Shown: positions 34,687 to 43,197, counted from the first letter of the stretch. The stretch: 64,000 nt of DNA from Oleispira sp963933055 (GCA_963933055.1 CAWVSY010000005.1:1-64000), one strand, 5' to 3'. The notes: a model not told the origin generated them from the sequence alone. Program-made: numbers and translations.

Positions 34687-35688
34687 ATGCCTTGGTTTGT
34701 GATTATGAGTATGAAAAAAGCCACCCCAAAAGCTGTGTTTGAAGCCTGCGAGCAATTGGAGCTTCAAGATCGTCCTTGGAATAGGGATGATATTCGCTCC
34801 TTGGTTGGCGGCGGGAGCTTTAGCGTTATTGATCCTCTTATTCAGGCTTGGCGAAAATTACAGCCTGTGCGCGAGGTTGCTCCCTCTGTACCCGCAGAGT
34901 TATTAATTCAAGTAGCTACTTTATTAGAGCAGCAAATTTCAGACTACATTGAGCAGGTCGAGACCCGAGATAGCGAAAGGGAGTCTGCGTTGCTGGAAGT
35001 AAATGAGGTTATTTCAAGCAATTTACAGCGCGTTGAATCTGAACTGTCAGACAAGCTGGAAGTAAGTCAGCAAGCAAATCATGATTTAGAAGCAGAACTG
35101 TCACGTTTAGAACATAACCTTAATGAAAAAAGTCAGGCTCTGCAGGTTGCGTCCTTACAGCTGCAGGTTGCAGAGGATGCGTCAGCTTCATTGGCTAAGC
35201 GCCTACAAGAGCAGCAAGCTTTTTACGAATCGGCTGCTGAACAACAAAAGCGCTATCAGCAAGAGGAAATTGTACGAGCGAGCGAGCTTCATCAGCAGCA
35301 AATTCATCAACTGACATCGGATGCAAAGCAACAGCTTGCTCAGCAAAAATCAGAACTGCTTGAAGCCTCTCAATTGTCAGAGGATCGGTTGATGCGATTA
35401 ATTGATCAGGGACGCAATGAGCTTAAAGAATTACAAGTATCATCGGCGAATAAAGTGAGTGCACTGACTCAAGAATTACATTCAGATAAGCAGTTAATTG
35501 TTAAGCAAAAACATGAAATGCAATCACTGGAATTTGCATTAAGCGAAGCACAAGAAAGCATTGGCACGCTAAAAAAGGAGTATCAAGGTTTGCAAATACA
35601 ACTGGAAACAAAAATGAGCGAAAGCAACGACCTAGCGGAGCTAAAGACGTCTATACTTGCATTGCAAGGTCAATTATTAAAATCATAA
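34687..35688 (+). CDS. KfrA-like coiled-coil DNA-binding protein
   Basis: 333-residue protein with two parts. Residues about 8-62 (ATPKAVFEACEQLELQDRPW, then SLVGGGSFSVIDPLIQAWRK) match the N-terminal DNA-binding domain of plasmid KfrA proteins, which read replication-region DNA. From about residue 70 to the end it is one long coiled coil rich in Gln, Glu, Leu and Ala. KfrA of broad-host-range plasmids is an autoregulated, filament-forming accessory of partition; chromosomal versions are often beside tyrosine recombinases. ATGs at 34687, 34705 and 34711 are all possible starts. The next gene begins 10 bases after its stop. No plasmid rep or par gene is present. Confidence 0.82.
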   Translation: MPWFVIMSMKKATPKAVFEACEQLELQDRPWNRDDIRSLVGGGSFSVIDPLIQAWRKLQPVREVAPSVPAELLIQVATLLEQQISDYIEQVETRDSERESALLEVNEVISSNLQRVESELSDKLEVSQQANHDLEAELSRLEHNLNEKSQALQVASLQLQVAEDASASLAKRLQEQQAFYESAAEQQKRYQQEEIVRASELHQQQIHQLTSDAKQQLAQQKSELLEASQLSEDRLMRLIDQGRNELKELQVSSANKVSALTQELHSDKQLIVKQKHEMQSLEFALSEAQESIGTLKKEYQGLQIQLETKMSESNDLAELKTSILALQGQLLKS

Positions 35689-35698
35689 AGAGAGCCGT

Positions 35699-36538
35699 AT
35701 GGGAGTGTTAAACATAGTTATTGCAGTAATGATGATGAGTGCAATCATCTCTCATGCAGATAACTCTGAGATTACAGGCTTAAGAGGGGATTTGGTTATC
35801 CATATTGTGGATGATGAGGCTGAATGGCCACCTTATACCTATTACAAACGCTTAAAGGGTAAAAAAACTCAAGAAATTGAGGGTTTCTCTATTGATGTGG
35901 TGAGTCATATACTTCATCGCGCAGGCATTAAATTTACGATTGAGCTATTGCCTTGGAAGCGGGCGCTATTCAATGTGGCCGGCGGCAAGAAAAACCAACT
36001 CATCTTAAACTCCTCTTATGTCAAAGAGCGAGAAGAAGACTATCTGTATTCGCTATCATACTATTCATTGCAGCACGTGATTTTTTATTCGGCCAAAAAG
36101 TACCCGAACGGCCTGGTTTTGAAAGATATCGATGATCTCAATAGTAATTATAAAATCTGTGGCCTCAGAGGATATTCCTATGGGGCTGCCGGCGTAGATA
36201 CTCAAAAAGTGAATTTGTCGTTTGGAACTTACGGTCAACTTATACACGTATTGCACGAAAGACCTGAGATTTGTGATCTTTTCATTGAAGGCTATAAAAT
36301 TCTGCCGGGCTTTAAGATGATAGGGCATGATTATCTTGCAGACATGAATTTAAAGCACAGCATCATTCCTGGTTTAGCAAGCAAGGGTTATCACATGCTC
36401 ATTTCAAAAAAACTGGCTTATCGTCATGAGTTAAAGAGAATACTTGATGAGGGTATTCTCGATATGCAAAACTCGGGCGAAATGGATAAAGTGTCCGAAA
36501 AATATGGTTTATTGCATCATTCGCATGAGGGCCATTAA
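35699..36538 (+). CDS. Orphan periplasmic solute-binding protein (family 3-like)
   Basis: 279-residue protein with an N-terminal hydrophobic stretch that probably is a signal peptide cleaved after SHA (about residue 20). The rest resembles type II solute-binding domains (PF00497-like): EWPPYTYY early, IEGFSIDVVSHILHRAGIKFTIELLPWKRAL, then YVKEREEDYLYSLSYYSLQHVIFY, and a C-terminal LKRILDEGILDMQNSGEMDKVSEKYG. No permease or ATPase gene is nearby, so it may be a sensory or moonlighting member. AGAGAG upstream of the ATG and the 10-base gap suggest cotranscription with the KfrA-like gene. It converges on recombinase 2 with a 22-base gap. Confidence 0.75.
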   Translation: MGVLNIVIAVMMMSAIISHADNSEITGLRGDLVIHIVDDEAEWPPYTYYKRLKGKKTQEIEGFSIDVVSHILHRAGIKFTIELLPWKRALFNVAGGKKNQLILNSSYVKEREEDYLYSLSYYSLQHVIFYSAKKYPNGLVLKDIDDLNSNYKICGLRGYSYGAAGVDTQKVNLSFGTYGQLIHVLHERPEICDLFIEGYKILPGFKMIGHDYLADMNLKHSIIPGLASKGYHMLISKKLAYRHELKRILDEGILDMQNSGEMDKVSEKYGLLHHSHEGH

Positions 36539-36560
36539 TACTTGTTAACGTGTGTAAAAA

Positions 36561-37811
36561 TCATTCAGGTTTGATTTTTTTATGCTTGGCACTGGCATGG
36601 CGCTCTCGCATTTCAGTATCAATGTAGCGATCGGTTGTGGCCATGCTGGCATGACCTGCATCATCTCGCACATGCTCTTTTGGACGATGTTTTACATCCT
36701 CTGAAATTCCGGTATGCCTTAGCCAGTGGACGGTGGCTGCCTTTAGTTCGAGAGCTTCTTCTTTTAAACCTTGTTCATACATGCGCTGATAGGCTTGATC
36801 AAAGCAGTCTTGCACAATGAACCGAATTTGTCTTGTGCTTGTTACTGGGCCGGTGCCTTTGATTTTTGCAATCATTGGCGTAGCTTCACTAACATGAGGC
36901 AGGGCGGATAAGCCTAAATGTGTGCGATAGCGCTTAAGGGCCGCAAGCATATCGTCAGATACAGTGATCATTCTGACTTTATTCCCTTTGCCTGTTACTT
37001 GCAGCCACCAATTATTATCAACATCAGCTCGAAAATCTCCCATAGTCGGAGTAGAGCGTTCATCGGCGACCAATTCAGATATCCGTAAATACATTGCAAA
37101 TAAACAGTTCATGATAAATAAACTGCGCTCATGCTGCCCTGGGTTCTCAGCGGCATTCATTTCTACCGTCTCTAAGACAAAGTCCCATTGCAAGTTGGAT
37201 ATACGTCTAATCGGCTCTTTATAAGCGTGGGTTTGCAAATATTTGCTTTTCTGGCGAATAAGCGCAACAGGATTTAGCTCACCATAATCTTCTTGCAGTA
37301 AATAATTAAAGAAGGTGGAGAGTATGGAAAATACCGCCTGCAGACTCTTTTGTGAAAGCTTGAAGTGTTTTGTATCAGGCGAGTAGCCAAGCTGACTTTC
37401 AATCTTGGTGATCTGGCTAACAAAAGGGCGCCAGTCTGGATTAGCAACCCGTTGCCCTTGATAGTTTTTAAAGCGAGCGACCTGTTTGGTTCCAATCCAC
37501 GACAAAGGGGGGTGCTGGCAAAATTCTAGATATTCTTCGATATCCAAACGCCTAAGCTCAGGCAGTGTTTTTTCTTGAACAAACCAAGACCATTGCACTA
37601 ATCGTTCAACTTCACGGCGATAACTATTAAAGGTTGCCTGACTGCCATTGTAACTTTGCAAGAAGGTAAGGCAGTGATAAAGATCTTCTTTGCTTTCTTT
37701 GGGTGTCGATTTATTTTGCCTCGCGTATATCAAGTCGGCTTCTTTGAAAGGGCTAGCCAAATACTGGAGGTTATCGAACATTGGATCTGGCGGTATTGAT
37801 AGAAGATTCAT
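36561..37811 (-). CDS. Tyrosine recombinase/integrase, paralogue 2
   Basis: Second recombinase, 416 residues, related along its length to the one at 33334. Catalytic residues: Arg243 (LRISELV), Lys275 (TGKGNKVR), His362 and Arg365 (VHWLRHTG), His387 (GHASMATT) and Tyr396 (DRYIDTE). The N-terminal half holds SYRREVERLVQWSWF, matching the NYRKEAERLLLWS of its paralogue. The C-terminus is basic (SAKHKKIKPE). About 12 kb of core genes surround the locus and no phage structural, excisionase or transfer genes are seen, so this is not a normal prophage integrase. It is preceded by a repeat-rich 466-base gap. Confidence 0.88.
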   Translation of the reverse strand: MNLLSIPPDPMFDNLQYLASPFKEADLIYARQNKSTPKESKEDLYHCLTFLQSYNGSQATFNSYRREVERLVQWSWFVQEKTLPELRRLDIEEYLEFCQHPPLSWIGTKQVARFKNYQGQRVANPDWRPFVSQITKIESQLGYSPDTKHFKLSQKSLQAVFSILSTFFNYLLQEDYGELNPVALIRQKSKYLQTHAYKEPIRRISNLQWDFVLETVEMNAAENPGQHERSLFIMNCLFAMYLRISELVADERSTPTMGDFRADVDNNWWLQVTGKGNKVRMITVSDDMLAALKRYRTHLGLSALPHVSEATPMIAKIKGTGPVTSTRQIRFIVQDCFDQAYQRMYEQGLKEEALELKAATVHWLRHTGISEDVKHRPKEHVRDDAGHASMATTDRYIDTEMRERHASAKHKKIKPE

Positions 37812-37853
37812 AGTAGATTAGTTATGTTGACGTATCAGATTAATAATACTCTC

Positions 37854-37872
37854 ACAATTATCGGAAATATAA
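37854..37872. repeat. 19-bp direct repeat, copy 1
   Basis: ACAATTATCGGAAATATAA occurs here, about 45 bases before the start of recombinase 2, and again exactly at 38133-38151. Confidence 0.8.
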
Positions 37873-38010
37873 AACAGACCATCGCACGTCAATTTAGGCA
37901 TCAACTGGAGATTCAATATTAGAGGATCGGTAGAGATGAAAGCGATTTAGAACTTACTGAGATCTAGCATAGATCATCGATCAGCTATCTATATTTAACA
38001 TTACATAATC

Positions 38011-38051
38011 AATGTAACTTGTTGTTATTTAATAATAAGTTACATTTTTTT
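38011..38051 (+). terminator. Plus-strand terminator-like hairpin with no obvious gene before it
   Basis: AATGTAACTTGTTGTT (38011-38026) pairs with AATAATAAGTTACATT (38031-38046) over 16 positions, including two G-U pairs, with a 4-base loop and seven T (38045-38051). No plus-strand gene lies between 36538 and this hairpin. The region 37812-38277 otherwise holds only the repeats described separately. Confidence 0.6.
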
Positions 38052-38121
38052 GTTGAAGATGAAGTCGGCTAGAAAGTTTCAAATCGGTGAATGCTATAGA
38101 TTAAATGGGTATTTCTAATTA

Positions 38122-38145
38122 TTCCGATAATAACAATTATCGGAA
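38122..38145. repeat. Inverted repeat containing an inverted copy of the 19-bp repeat core
   Basis: TTCCGATAAT (38122-38131) and ATTATCGGAA (38136-38145) form a perfect 10-base inverted repeat around 4 bases. The right arm belongs to the 19-bp direct repeat. Confidence 0.7.
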
Positions 38146-38151
38146 ATATAA
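38133..38151. repeat. 19-bp direct repeat, copy 2
   Basis: Exact second copy of the sequence at 37854-37872, 279 bases away. Flanking bases differ on both sides, so the identity is limited to these 19 bases. Confidence 0.8.
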
Positions 38152-38277
38152 GGTTGTATTGCAACGTTAATTATTAGTTAGTTAATAATCCAAACGTTAA
38201 ATCCTTACGCCAATAATGCTCATAGTAATGCTCTGTTTAATAATATCTATCTTGTTAGATCTTTCATCCTTTTCTCT

Positions 38278-38670
38278 TTATGCGTCTAGGATGAAAGCTT
38301 CTAGTGTGGCTTTAAAATCCTTGTAATGCTTTGTTAGCTCATTATTGGAATCTCTAGCGCGCTGCCACTCTCTTTTACTCAAAGCTTCCAGCGTGCATTC
38401 ACACGATCTTTCAAAATCGTCTGCACAGAAACTTGATGATGTCCCTTTAATTGAATGTAAAGGCACAAACGCTGCGTCATAGTCTTTCGACTCGATGCCA
38501 AGTTTGGCACTTTCGAGTAAGCCAGGCGTATCACGTAAAAATAACTTAGCCAGCCGCTGTAGCAATGCTTTCTCGCCACCGAGGCGCTCTATTGCCTTTT
38601 CTTGCCGCCAAATACTGTCGTGAGCATCATTTTGTTCAGTTTCGTTATTCAATACTGGTTCCTCAAACAA
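38278..38670 (-). CDS. Stand-alone Hpt phosphotransfer protein
   Basis: 130-residue single-domain protein. The phosphoacceptor is His72 in PLHSIKGTSSSFCADDF, the Hpt consensus HxxKG(S/T)S. Flanking helices (LLQRLAKLFLRDTPGLLESAKL before, ECTLEALSKREWQRARDSNNEL after) fit the four-helix bundle. It should relay phosphate between a hybrid sensor kinase and a response regulator, neither of which is adjacent. It is on the same strand as recombinase 2 but 466 bases upstream, and divergent from rapA. Confidence 0.82.
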   Translation of the reverse strand: MFEEPVLNNETEQNDAHDSIWRQEKAIERLGGEKALLQRLAKLFLRDTPGLLESAKLGIESKDYDAAFVPLHSIKGTSSSFCADDFERSCECTLEALSKREWQRARDSNNELTKHYKDFKATLEAFILDA

Positions 38671-38843
38671 ATGCGCTGTTTTAACCTATTGTTAAGACTA
38701 GCTCATGAAAACAGTTGTTATAAAACGTATTTGTTGATGAATTTGCCCCTCATTAACCAATAACGACCTTAAGCCCCTGTCTTTGCAGCGGCGCATCCTT
38801 TAAAATGCGCGCATAATTTTTTCGGTTTTGGGAGTGTGTGGGT

Positions 38844-41624
38844 ATGTTTGAAGTTGGTCAGCGTTGGATCAGTGATACGGAATCCGATTTAGGCCTAGGG
38901 ATGGTTCAAGAAGTCGATTTTCGTCAGGTGGCGATATTATATCCCGCGGCGGATGAAGTTAGGCGTTATGCCAAGGATCAAGCCCCTCTTACCCGCATCA
39001 AGTTCGGTATTGAAGATACGGTCACACTCGAAGATGAAAGCACACTAACGATTACTGAAGTTCAAGAAATGAACGGTATTTTGTTTTATGGTGATGCCGA
39101 TCGTATTATTCCTGAAACACAGCTAAGTGGTCACATCCAGTTAAGTCAAGCATCAGAGCGCTTGCTTGCGGGTCAGGTTGATAATAGTAAAGCCTACGAA
39201 TTACGTTTACGTGCCTTGCAAATGAAAAGCAAGCTGGAAGCACGTAAGCATTATGGGTTGGTTGGCAGTCGAACCACCCTATTGCCACATCAGTTATTCA
39301 TCGCCAATGAAGTTTCAAGTCGTGAAGCACCACGTGTTTTATTAGCCGATGAAGTTGGTTTAGGTAAAACCATTGAAGCCGGCATGATCATGCACCGTTT
39401 ACTGATTAGTGAGCGGATTGAGCGTGTTTTAGTCTTATTACCTGAAGCATTAACGCATCAGTGGTTAGTTGAGATGGTTCGTCGTTTCAATTTGCGTTTC
39501 AGTGTCTTGGATGAAGGTCGTTGCCTAGCGCTTGAAGACCAAGAAGACGGTGGCAACCCTTATTTACAGCAACAGTTGGTTTTGGCTCCTCTAAGTGCCA
39601 TCGCAAACGACCCTAAACGCCGCGAACAAGTATTATCGGCTGGCTGGGATATGGTTGTGGTTGATGAAGCTCACCATCTACAGTGGTCGCCTCAGTCTCA
39701 CGATGAAGGTTACGGTTTGGTTGAGTCATTGGCTCATGAGTGCCCTGGTTTATTATTGCTAACAGCGACACCTGAGCAATTGGGTATGGAAGGTCACTTC
39801 GCCCGCTTACGCCTATTGGATCCAGAGCGTTTTCATAGCTTAGAAGAGTTCATTCAAGAGCAATCTCAGTTTCAGCCAGTGGTAACAGCGGCGCAGTCTT
39901 TATTGTCGGGCAATGAGCTTGATCAAGCTGAGCGTGATGCTTTGCAAGCCCTGTTAAATACCGATGTCCCTGCCCAGCCAGATACTGAACAATCTCAAGC
40001 TTGGATTAAGCAGTTAATTGATCAGCACGGCACCGGCCGAGTCATGTTCCGTAATACGCGTAGCGCTATGACAGGTTTTCCAAATCGAGAAGTAATTGCG
40101 CAGCCTTTCTTATTGCCTGAAGCTTATAAAGCGATGACAGGCATGGAGGGTTTATACCCTGAGCGCGAAATTGATGATTGGACCGATGTTGATCCACGTA
40201 TTGATTGGATCAATGAGTTAATCAAAGCGAACAAGGGCGAGAAGTTTTTATTAATTACTCATCAGCAGAAAACGGTTCTGCAAATTGAGCGCGCTTTGTG
40301 GGAAAAATACGGTACTCAGTGTGCGGTATTCCATGAAGATATGGATATGATTGAGCGTGACCGCGCCGCCGCTTATTTTGCTGAACAGGAAGGTGGTGCT
40401 CAGATTCTTCTTTGTAGTGAAATTGGCAGTGAAGGTCGTAATTTCCAATTTGCTCGTCACTTGGTTTTGTTTGATCTGCCTGATAATTGCGATTTAATTG
40501 AGCAACGTATTGGTCGTCTTGACCGTATCGGTCAGAAACATGATATTCAACTTCACATTCCATATTTTGAAGATCACAGTTCTGAGCGTTTGTTTGAGTT
40601 ATTGAATATGGGAGTTGATGTATTCAGCCATCCAAACCCATTGGCTCAGTCGTTATTGAATCATCACCATACTCAGATGGTTACAGCCATTGAAAGTGCA
40701 AGCATTTCTGATTTGCATAAGTTAGTCGATGCTTTGATTCCCGAGCGTGAAATTCAGCAGCAAGCTCTAGAGCAAGGCCGAGATCGCCTATTAGAATTGC
40801 AGTCTTGTGATCCTGAGAAGTCTAAAGCATTGATGGATGAGATTCTGTCTGATGATAAATTGGATCAAGCAGTATTGCCGAGCTTCTTAGAGCAAGTATG
40901 CGATGTGTACGGCATCATTCAGCAAGATCACAGTAATCATTGCTTTATTCTTCGCCCAGGCGATCATATGTTAACCAGCTACTTCCCTCACCTACCGGAA
41001 GATGGTTTAACCTATACCTGTCGTCGTGATGTGGCTGTTGCCCGTGATGATGTGCAGTTTTTTACTTGGGAACACCCTTTAATTGTAGGGGCTTTGGATC
41101 TTATCTTGTCGGAAGAGCATGGTAATTCGAACGTTGCTTATGTTGAGAATCATAATTTCTCGACCGGTGACTTTTATTTTCAAGCTCAATATACGCTAGA
41201 TTGCCAAGCACCAAAGGCGCTGCAAATTCAGCGTTATTTGCCTGCTGAAGGTTTGCACATTGCGGTAGATCCTGAAGGTAAGGTTGAGTTCTTCGAGCCT
41301 GATTATTTAGACTTCCCTGAAGATTTGAAACGTTCTACGGCTTCTGGTTTGGTTAAGCGAGTTGAGACGGGCATTAAAAAGGCATTGAAAATTGCTAAAG
41401 GCGCAGCGGAAGCTGAGTTGCCAAAGCAGTTAAAAATTGGTGCTAATAACATGTCTCGTGAGCTTGATGCTGAAATAGCGCGCTTGCAAGAATTACAAAA
41501 GACCAATCGCAATATTCGCGATAGTGAAATTGTATTATTGCAACAGAAAAAAGAAGCGTTGTTGCAGGCCATTAGCCAAGCAAATTACAAAATGGATAAT
41601 ATCCGTATTGTGTTTTGTGGGTAA
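38844..41624 (+). CDS. rapA: RNA polymerase-associated ATPase RapA
   Basis: Swi2/Snf2-family ATPase that recycles RNA polymerase. The N-terminal Tudor-like region FEVGQRWISDTESDLGLG matches E. coli RapA. Walker A DEVGLGKT is at residues 171-178, followed by VVDEAHHLQWSP (motif II), LLLTATPEQLGM (motif III), FRNTRS, and the C-terminal helicase half with CSEIGSEGRNFQFARHLVLFDLP and EQRIGRLDRIGQ. The remaining C-terminal third follows the E. coli pattern. The frame opens at GTG 38838, but ATG 38844 is 9 bases after GGGAG and starts at the conserved MFEVGQRW. Confidence 0.97.
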   Translation: MFEVGQRWISDTESDLGLGMVQEVDFRQVAILYPAADEVRRYAKDQAPLTRIKFGIEDTVTLEDESTLTITEVQEMNGILFYGDADRIIPETQLSGHIQLSQASERLLAGQVDNSKAYELRLRALQMKSKLEARKHYGLVGSRTTLLPHQLFIANEVSSREAPRVLLADEVGLGKTIEAGMIMHRLLISERIERVLVLLPEALTHQWLVEMVRRFNLRFSVLDEGRCLALEDQEDGGNPYLQQQLVLAPLSAIANDPKRREQVLSAGWDMVVVDEAHHLQWSPQSHDEGYGLVESLAHECPGLLLLTATPEQLGMEGHFARLRLLDPERFHSLEEFIQEQSQFQPVVTAAQSLLSGNELDQAERDALQALLNTDVPAQPDTEQSQAWIKQLIDQHGTGRVMFRNTRSAMTGFPNREVIAQPFLLPEAYKAMTGMEGLYPEREIDDWTDVDPRIDWINELIKANKGEKFLLITHQQKTVLQIERALWEKYGTQCAVFHEDMDMIERDRAAAYFAEQEGGAQILLCSEIGSEGRNFQFARHLVLFDLPDNCDLIEQRIGRLDRIGQKHDIQLHIPYFEDHSSERLFELLNMGVDVFSHPNPLAQSLLNHHHTQMVTAIESASISDLHKLVDALIPEREIQQQALEQGRDRLLELQSCDPEKSKALMDEILSDDKLDQAVLPSFLEQVCDVYGIIQQDHSNHCFILRPGDHMLTSYFPHLPEDGLTYTCRRDVAVARDDVQFFTWEHPLIVGALDLILSEEHGNSNVAYVENHNFSTGDFYFQAQYTLDCQAPKALQIQRYLPAEGLHIAVDPEGKVEFFEPDYLDFPEDLKRSTASGLVKRVETGIKKALKIAKGAAEAELPKQLKIGANNMSRELDAEIARLQELQKTNRNIRDSEIVLLQQKKEALLQAISQANYKMDNIRIVFCG

Positions 41625-41639
41625 AAAGCGAAGCTTTTT
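41623..41639 (+). terminator. Terminator overlapping the rapA stop codon
   Basis: AAAAAGC (41623-41629) pairs with GCTTTTT (41633-41639) around GAA; the stem begins within the stop codon. A further perfect palindrome, CTAGCCAT GG ATGGCTAG, lies at 41644-41661. Confidence 0.6.
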
Positions 41640-41680
41640 ACGACTAGCCATGGATGGCTAGGCCGGAAATTATTTGCGGT

Positions 41681-41753
41681 TGTCGCACTAAAGTACGACC
41701 TACATTTAGAATGATCTATTTCTATTACGGTAGGTCGAGGCTTTAGTCCGACA
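41681..41753. repeat. REP-like palindrome, copy 2
   Basis: Arms at 41681-41703 and 41730-41753 are imperfect inverted copies (right arm GTAGGTCGAGGC...TCCGACA). They share the GTAGGTCG and CGACA ends and overall plan with 30719-30782. It also lies between convergent genes (rapA and gor). Confidence 0.8.
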
Positions 41754-41762
41754 GATCTTTGA

Positions 41763-43133
41763 TTAAGACCTTGGCGTTCTCATTGTCACAAACTCTTCAG
41801 CAGACGTTGGGTGAATCCCAATCGTAGCATCAAAATCCGCTTTAGTAGCGCCCGCAGTAATCGCAACCGCAATCCCTTGAATGGTTTCACCAGCATCATG
41901 GCCAACCATGTGCGCTGCAATCACCTTATTATTGGCTTTGTTTACAATCAGCTTCATTAACGTGCGTTCGTTCATGCCAGAGATAGTATGCTTTAACGGT
42001 TTGAAATTAGACTCATAAACCTCAAACTCAATCCCTTTGGCTTTACACTCATCTTCAGTTGGGCCGACAGTTCCTATGTTTGGCTGGCAGAATACCGCCG
42101 TTGGGATATTGTCATATTTCATGGCAACTTTATCATCGTGATATTGATGCGCTAAGAATTTCATTCCCTGAGCTAGTGCGATTGGGGTGAGCTGCGGCGT
42201 ACCAATAACATCACCAAGTGCATAAACAGAAGGCACGCTGGTCTGGAAGAAATCATCAACCTTAATCGTCGTATTTTTATTCAGTTCGATCCCTAGCTTC
42301 TCTAAGTTCAACCCGTCTGTCATTGGGCGTCTTCCCGTAGCATAAAGTACAAGATCAAATTCTTGCTGTTCATTGCTGGTATAAGTGACTAATAAGGTGC
42401 CGTCAGCCTGCTTATCCATGCTCGAAACTTCAGTTTCTGGGCGAATATTAACACCCTTCTCGATCATCTGTTCCTGCACAAAGCTGCGGATGTCATCATC
42501 AAAACCGCGTAATACTAAGTCTTTACGAACCGCCAAGGTAGTTTCAGCGCCTAGGCCATTAAAAATGCCTGCAAACTCAACCGCAATATAGCCAGCACCA
42601 ACCACTAAGGCGCGCTTTGGAAATTGGTCGTCAGCAAGATCAAAAACTTCATTCGAGGTGATGGCATGCTCTGCGCCTGGTACATCGGGAATAAAAGGCC
42701 AGCTGCCGGTCGCAATCAAAATCGTCTCTGCCGTGATGTCTTGCTCTGTTCCGTCTTGGCCGTTGATATGAACCGTATTGGCATCCACTAAACTGCCAGT
42801 GCCATTAAAAATGGTTGCGCCAGGGCCGGTCAATAAATTCTGATAAATACCGTTTAGGCGAGAGATTTCATTGCTTTTGTTATCACGTAATGTCGGCCAG
42901 TGAAAATCATTAATTTGCCCATTAATACCAAAGCCTTTTGCTTCTTCCATTTTTTCACGATATTCAGAGGCGTAAACAAACATCTTTTTGGGAACGCAGC
43001 CAACATTTACACAGGTGCCGCCTAAATAACGATTTTCAATGATGGCAACTTTTTTTCCTTGAGCAGCGGCCATGCGGGCTGAGCGTACTCCGCCTGAGCC
43101 TGCGCCGATTACGACTAGATCAAAATGTTGCAT
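41763..43133 (-). CDS. gor: Glutathione reductase
   Basis: FAD- and NADPH-dependent flavoenzyme that regenerates reduced glutathione. FAD motif VVIGAGSGGVRSARMAA, redox-active disulfide Cys41/Cys46 in GGTCVNVGCVPKK, NADP-binding VVGAGYIAVEFAGIF, and the terminal IHPTSAEEFVTMR with the catalytic His. The length of 456 residues is close to E. coli Gor (450). It is convergent with rapA and transcribed away from the gsp terminator. Confidence 0.95.
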   Translation of the reverse strand: MQHFDLVVIGAGSGGVRSARMAAAQGKKVAIIENRYLGGTCVNVGCVPKKMFVYASEYREKMEEAKGFGINGQINDFHWPTLRDNKSNEISRLNGIYQNLLTGPGATIFNGTGSLVDANTVHINGQDGTEQDITAETILIATGSWPFIPDVPGAEHAITSNEVFDLADDQFPKRALVVGAGYIAVEFAGIFNGLGAETTLAVRKDLVLRGFDDDIRSFVQEQMIEKGVNIRPETEVSSMDKQADGTLLVTYTSNEQQEFDLVLYATGRRPMTDGLNLEKLGIELNKNTTIKVDDFFQTSVPSVYALGDVIGTPQLTPIALAQGMKFLAHQYHDDKVAMKYDNIPTAVFCQPNIGTVGPTEDECKAKGIEFEVYESNFKPLKHTISGMNERTLMKLIVNKANNKVIAAHMVGHDAGETIQGIAVAITAGATKADFDATIGIHPTSAEEFVTMRTPRS

Positions 43134-43159
43134 GGTGAATCTCCAAAATATTTGCGTAT

Positions 43160-43197
43160 AAAAAAAGCCCCTAGCAGTTTCATAAAACAGGGGCTTT
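43160..43197 (-). terminator. Terminator of the gsp operon
   Basis: On the minus strand GCCCCT pairs with AGGGGC (plus-strand 43189-43194 and 43167-43172) and a T run follows (complement of the A run 43160-43166). It lies after gspM and before gor. Confidence 0.75.

Noticed and set aside
33334..38277. Prophage or integrative conjugative element
   Set aside because: Apart from the two recombinases no phage structural, replication, excision or transfer gene is present, and no tRNA lies at the boundary.
41644..41661. CTAGCCAT/ATGGCTAG palindrome as a separate regulatory site
   Set aside because: It is directly behind the rapA stop and the terminator-like hairpin and is best seen as part of the rapA-gor convergent gap; no further support.
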